From NCBI RefSeq assembly GCF_001468005.1, contig NZ_LNYY01000021.1, forward strand, positions 372,637 to 436,636: a stretch of DNA of 64,000 nt, given 5' to 3'. Positions 61,317-64,000 of this stretch are shown in pieces. A program made the translations under genes and the position numbers. This DNA is from Legionella steelei. GTDB lineage: Bacteria > Pseudomonadota > Gammaproteobacteria > Legionellales > Legionellaceae. Numbering within the stretch: position 1 is the stretch's first letter; each line of letters starts with the position of its first letter. The notes beneath the pieces were generated by a model. The model was given only the letters and a program-made list of their open reading frames with translations. It was not told where the DNA came from and searched no databases.

Positions 61317-61495
61317 TTTATGCCTTTAAACGAATAATAGAGATACCCTGATAGCTATCTGAAAAATAAATCTTTTTGATTCTACTGTGTTTTATTATGA
61401 AATATGAAGTGAATTAAGATGAGCTAAGGTTTAATTAATGAACAAATACTGCTACAGTATGTTTTTTTATCTATTTAATAACCAGAGTGTGCTTG

Positions 61496-61792
61496 ATGCT
61501 AGAAAAATATGTGCAAAAAGGTATTCATTTTAAAAGAACCAAAGAAACTTTAAATATGGGATTCGAATTAGTAGCACAAGCAAAAAATGATGAAGCTAAA
61601 GCGGGTCCTGAGCTAGTAAAAAAAACAAAAAACAGTGTTGAAAAAATTATTACTGAGTACAAGGGCATTTTTGCGACCTCTTCATTATGGGCCACCCGGC
61701 AAACACAATTAATGAAGGACTTAAGGGCAAAGGTGGGTGCTGAGCAGCCTGATGAATCCAAAATATCTGATGCACCAAGCTTGAGCACCTAA
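61496..61792 (+). CDS. Small hypothetical protein
   Basis: A 98-residue frame from ATG 61496. A GTG nine bases earlier also lies in frame; no clear Shine-Dalgarno is seen for either. The sequence is helical and charged (LVAQAKNDEAKAGPELVKKTKNSVEKIITEYKG) and ends with a polar tail, EQPDESKISDAPSLST. No recognised domain. It lies 27 bases before the next small gene and is probably cotranscribed with it. It may be a small effector or accessory; the polar E/D/S-rich tail is only suggestive. Confidence 0.5.
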   Translation: MLEKYVQKGIHFKRTKETLNMGFELVAQAKNDEAKAGPELVKKTKNSVEKIITEYKGIFATSSLWATRQTQLMKDLRAKVGAEQPDESKISDAPSLST

Positions 61793-61819
61793 TAAACTCG
61801 TCATCAATAGGTGAAACGC

Positions 61820-62095
61820 ATGTCAACACATAGTTCAATTCGTCCTGAAGATATATTGTCTGATGGAGTGGATAGCGCATCAATTCACGGCAAAATCGTA
61901 AGGAAAGGAACAATTGCTGCTTTTTTAGCGAATACAGAAACTTTGGAACATCCAAACAGTACCAAACAGCAAAAACAAGAAGCAATTAAGGCTATGAAAG
62001 AGTTAGCGCCAGCAGTAATTGCTGTAGGGTTGCATCGACATGTAGTATTTAAAAATAAAGAAATTGAACAAATTCTTATTGATGCTGAGCAATAA
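61820..62095 (+). CDS. Small hypothetical protein
   Basis: A 91-residue frame starting at 61820 with AGGTG 7-11 bases upstream; an in-frame GTG at 61811 overlaps that site. The predicted helices (KIVRKGTIAAFLANTETLEH, KQQKQEAIKAMKELAPAVIAVGLHRH) and the tail KNKEIEQILIDAEQ suggest a compact helical protein. No known family. It pairs with the preceding 98-residue gene and is followed by a MITE-like repeat. No signal or membrane segment. Confidence 0.55.
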   Translation: MSTHSSIRPEDILSDGVDSASIHGKIVRKGTIAAFLANTETLEHPNSTKQQKQEAIKAMKELAPAVIAVGLHRHVVFKNKEIEQILIDAEQ

Positions 62096-62144
62096 GGGTT
62101 TGTTGACAATCCGTGCTATCTCTCTATTGCTAATTCAAGTAACC

Positions 62145-62226
62145 GTAGGCTGGGCTGCTAAGACCAGCATGTAACAACGCCAATAGAATTAACTCTGCAA
62201 ACGCTGGGCTTAGCAGCCAAGGCTAC
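62145..62226. repeat. MITE-like inverted repeat, copy 4 (about 82 bp)
   Basis: Ends GTAGGCTGGGCTGCTAAG and its near inverse, CTTAGCAGCCAAGGCTAC. On the minus strand the inside reads CAGCGTTTGCAGAGTTAATT, matching the start of copies at 21260 and 25759. It is a shortened copy between the small orphan genes and the helicase gene. Confidence 0.7.
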
Positions 62227-62345
62227 ACTCGCTTGCGTGGGGGAGAGGCTAAAATCAGCTTGGGATGATGTAGCATTAGGGACTGCTATACCCTAGCAAA
62301 ATCACCTATACTATGTATTGAATTTGCCCATTTATTACTAATTTC

Positions 62346-64000
62346 ATGAATGCAACAACGTATCAAAGCCTAGCTTGGGCGCATCAGCTCGTACAAGATT
62401 GGTTTAGACAGAAAGTAGGTAAGCCCACCGAACCACAAGAGCAAGGATGGCCATTTATTTTATCGGGTAATGATACGCTGATTTCCTCACCTACTGGCTC
62501 AGGAAAAACTTTGGCCGCATTTTTAGCTTGTTTGGATGGCTTGGTACGTAAAGCGATATCAGGGCGTTTAGAGGATCGAACGGAGGTCCTTTATGTTTCA
62601 CCACTCAAAGCACTAAGTAATGATGTGCAAAAAAACTTACTTGTGCCGCTGCAGGAAATTACCAAATTGGCCAAAGAACGTGGTATTTATTTACCAGAAA
62701 TTCGTGTGGCCGTAAGGACTGGGGATACACCAACCAGTGAGCGCCAGAAAATGCTGAAACAGCCACCACATATTTTAATCACCACACCAGAATCCTTTTA
62801 TATTTTATTAACCGCTGAAAAAAGCCGCCTTAATTTAGCGGACATCCATACTGTGATTGTCGATGAAATTCATGCCTTAGCAAACAACAAACGTGGTACG
62901 CATTTGCTTTTATCTCTTGAGCGTTTGGAAGCTCTCACTATAAAACCATTTATTCGTATTGGATTGTCGGCGACGCAAAAACCTTTGGAAAAAGTAGCAC
63001 ATTTTTTAACTGGTGCGAAAAAGACCAAAGTGAAATTAGTCGATATAGGGCATACACGCCAATTAGATCTGCAGGTTGTAGTGCCAGAAAGTGAGTTAGC
63101 CGCTGTTGCTTCCAATGAGATGTGGGATGAACTCTATGAAAAAATTGCTGCCTATGCAGAAGAAAATCGTTCTACTTTGGTCTTTGTGAACACGAGAAAA
63201 TTGGCAGAACGGGTGGCCCATCATTTAGAGCAACGTTTGGGGGAACACAAGGTTTTGGCACATCATGGGAGTTTATCGCGAAAACTAAGGCTGGAGGCAG
63301 AAACAAAATTAAAAAACGGCGAACTGCAGGTCTTGGTCGCTACCGCGTCTTTGGAGTTGGGAATTGATATTGGCAGCATTGATTTGGTGTGCCAAATTGG
63401 CTCCCCGCGTGCCATTGCCACAGCATTGCAACGCATTGGTAGAGCAGGGCACTGGCATGCTGCAATTTCTAAAGGACGTATTTTTGCCACCACACGCGAT
63501 GAATTATTAGAATGTGCTGCCTTAGTGTACGCAATACGCCAAGGTGATTTGGACCAGCTGATTATTCCTCAAGAGCCTTTAGATATTTTAGCGCAGCAAA
63601 TAGTTGCTGCTTGTGCCACCCAGGATTGGGATGAGAAGGTACTTTTTCACACTTTTAAAAACGCTTATCCTTATCACCACCTAACATGGGAACAGTTTGA
63701 TGAACTGCTTACTATGTTGTCTGAAGGAGTTTCTGGCGCGCGCGGGCGTTATGGCGCTTATATTCATAGAGACCAAGTGAATCATATTATTAAAGCAAGG
63801 CGGGGCAGTCGCCTTGCTGCAATTACCAGTGGGGGAGCCATTCCTGATAATGCTTTGTTTACCGTTATTGCAATGCCGGATAATGCGATGGTTGGTACTT
63901 TGGACGAAGACTTTGCTGTAGAGAGTAATCGCGGTGACATTTTTCTATTAGGTACGAGCTCCTGGAAAATACTGCGTATTGAAAACGGGCGAGTGCTTGT
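62346..64000 (+). CDS. Lhr-type DEAD/H ATP-dependent helicase (3' partial)
   Basis: Starts at ATG 62346 and runs without a stop to the window edge (551 codons visible). Motif I is S-S-P-T-G-S-G-K-T, Ia is S-P-L-K-A-L, Ib is T-T-P-E-S, II is D-E-I-H (V-I-V-D-E-I-H-A-L), III is L-S-A-T, and the second RecA domain shows V-F-V-N-T-R, A-T-A-S-L-E-L-G-I-D-I-G and Q-R-I-G-R-A-G-H. The D-E-I-H box, TTPES and W-D-E linker are features of Lhr superfamily 2 helicases, 3'-5' enzymes linked to DNA repair. The Lhr-specific winged-helix and C-terminal parts begin near 63600 and continue outside the window. Confidence 0.92.
   Translation, partial: MNATTYQSLAWAHQLVQDWFRQKVGKPTEPQEQGWPFILSGNDTLISSPTGSGKTLAAFLACLDGLVRKAISGRLEDRTEVLYVSPLKALSNDVQKNLLVPLQEITKLAKERGIYLPEIRVAVRTGDTPTSERQKMLKQPPHILITTPESFYILLTAEKSRLNLADIHTVIVDEIHALANNKRGTHLLLSLERLEALTIKPFIRIGLSATQKPLEKVAHFLTGAKKTKVKLVDIGHTRQLDLQVVVPESELAAVASNEMWDELYEKIAAYAEENRSTLVFVNTRKLAERVAHHLEQRLGEHKVLAHHGSLSRKLRLEAETKLKNGELQVLVATASLELGIDIGSIDLVCQIGSPRAIATALQRIGRAGHWHAAISKGRIFATTRDELLECAALVYAIRQGDLDQLIIPQEPLDILAQQIVAACATQDWDEKVLFHTFKNAYPYHHLTWEQFDELLTMLSEGVSGARGRYGAYIHRDQVNHIIKARRGSRLAAITSGGAIPDNALFTVIAMPDNAMVGTLDEDFAVESNRGDIFLLGTSSWKILRIENGRVL

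Noticed and set aside
1-64000. CRISPR arrays, rRNA, tRNA, integrase or IS transposase
   Set aside because: No regularly spaced direct repeats with unique spacers, no tRNA-like GGTTCGAATCC arms, no rRNA and no transposase frame were seen; the repeats present are short inverted elements.

Overview
The window looks like chromosomal DNA from a Legionella species, probably not L. pneumophila. The evidence is AT-rich codon use, several large helical or coiled-coil proteins of the kind exported by the Dot/Icm type IVB secretion system, an ankyrin-type protein, small Legionella-like orphan proteins, and ordinary gammaproteobacterial housekeeping genes (parE, lhr-type helicase, yggU, yjbQ, dedA). No rRNA, tRNA, CRISPR array, integrase or transposase was seen. 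Species assignment is inference.

Layout. 0-2.5 kb: 3' part of a large protein with a phosphoinositide-kinase-like motif pattern. 2.5-9.8 kb: metabolic and accessory genes (GNAT, universal stress protein, old yellow enzyme plus alpha/beta hydrolase, exported phytase-like cysteine phosphatase, FAD monooxygenase, kynurenine-formamidase-like cyclase). 10-13.6 kb: exported proteins (a porin-like barrel, an unknown secreted protein, a cysteine-rich protein) and a nitroreductase. 13.9-21.2 kb: a GxSxG-hydrolase effector candidate, LD-carboxypeptidase, a histidine-phosphatase effector candidate, HAD phosphatase, GNAT, an orphan protein, and a peptide deformylase with a signal-like N-terminus. 21.6-25.7 kb: a cNMP-binding patatin phospholipase, then a three-gene bufferin-type RiPP operon (precursor, DUF692/MNIO oxidase, DUF2063 partner). 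26-34.3 kb: DedA, VOC protein, YiiX-like peptidase, membrane spermidine-synthase-like protein, ParE and a double ABC ATPase.

34.5-46.9 kb is an effector-like island, all on the plus strand. It holds a 2737-residue protein with a degenerate SecA-like helicase module, a 225-residue helical protein, a coiled-coil protein with 114-bp tandem repeats, and an ankyrin-like protein with its own extended -10 promoter. 47-49 kb is a run of small conserved genes. 49.4-53.1 kb is a minus-strand glycan cassette: GT2-GtrA synthase, GT39 transferase and an exported NodB deacetylase. 53.4-62.1 kb mixes a membrane effector candidate, a second porin-like barrel, a triple-YbjQ tail-anchored protein, a VOC protein, an AI-2E family transporter, two hydrolase/kinase genes and small orphan genes. 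The window ends inside an Lhr-type helicase.

Intergenic regions carry several dispersed inverted-repeat families, including a MITE-like element present in at least four copies plus a single end, long GTAGCCTGGG hairpins, and palindromes built on TTTACGTAAACG. The most interesting systems are the bufferin operon and the giant SecA-like protein.
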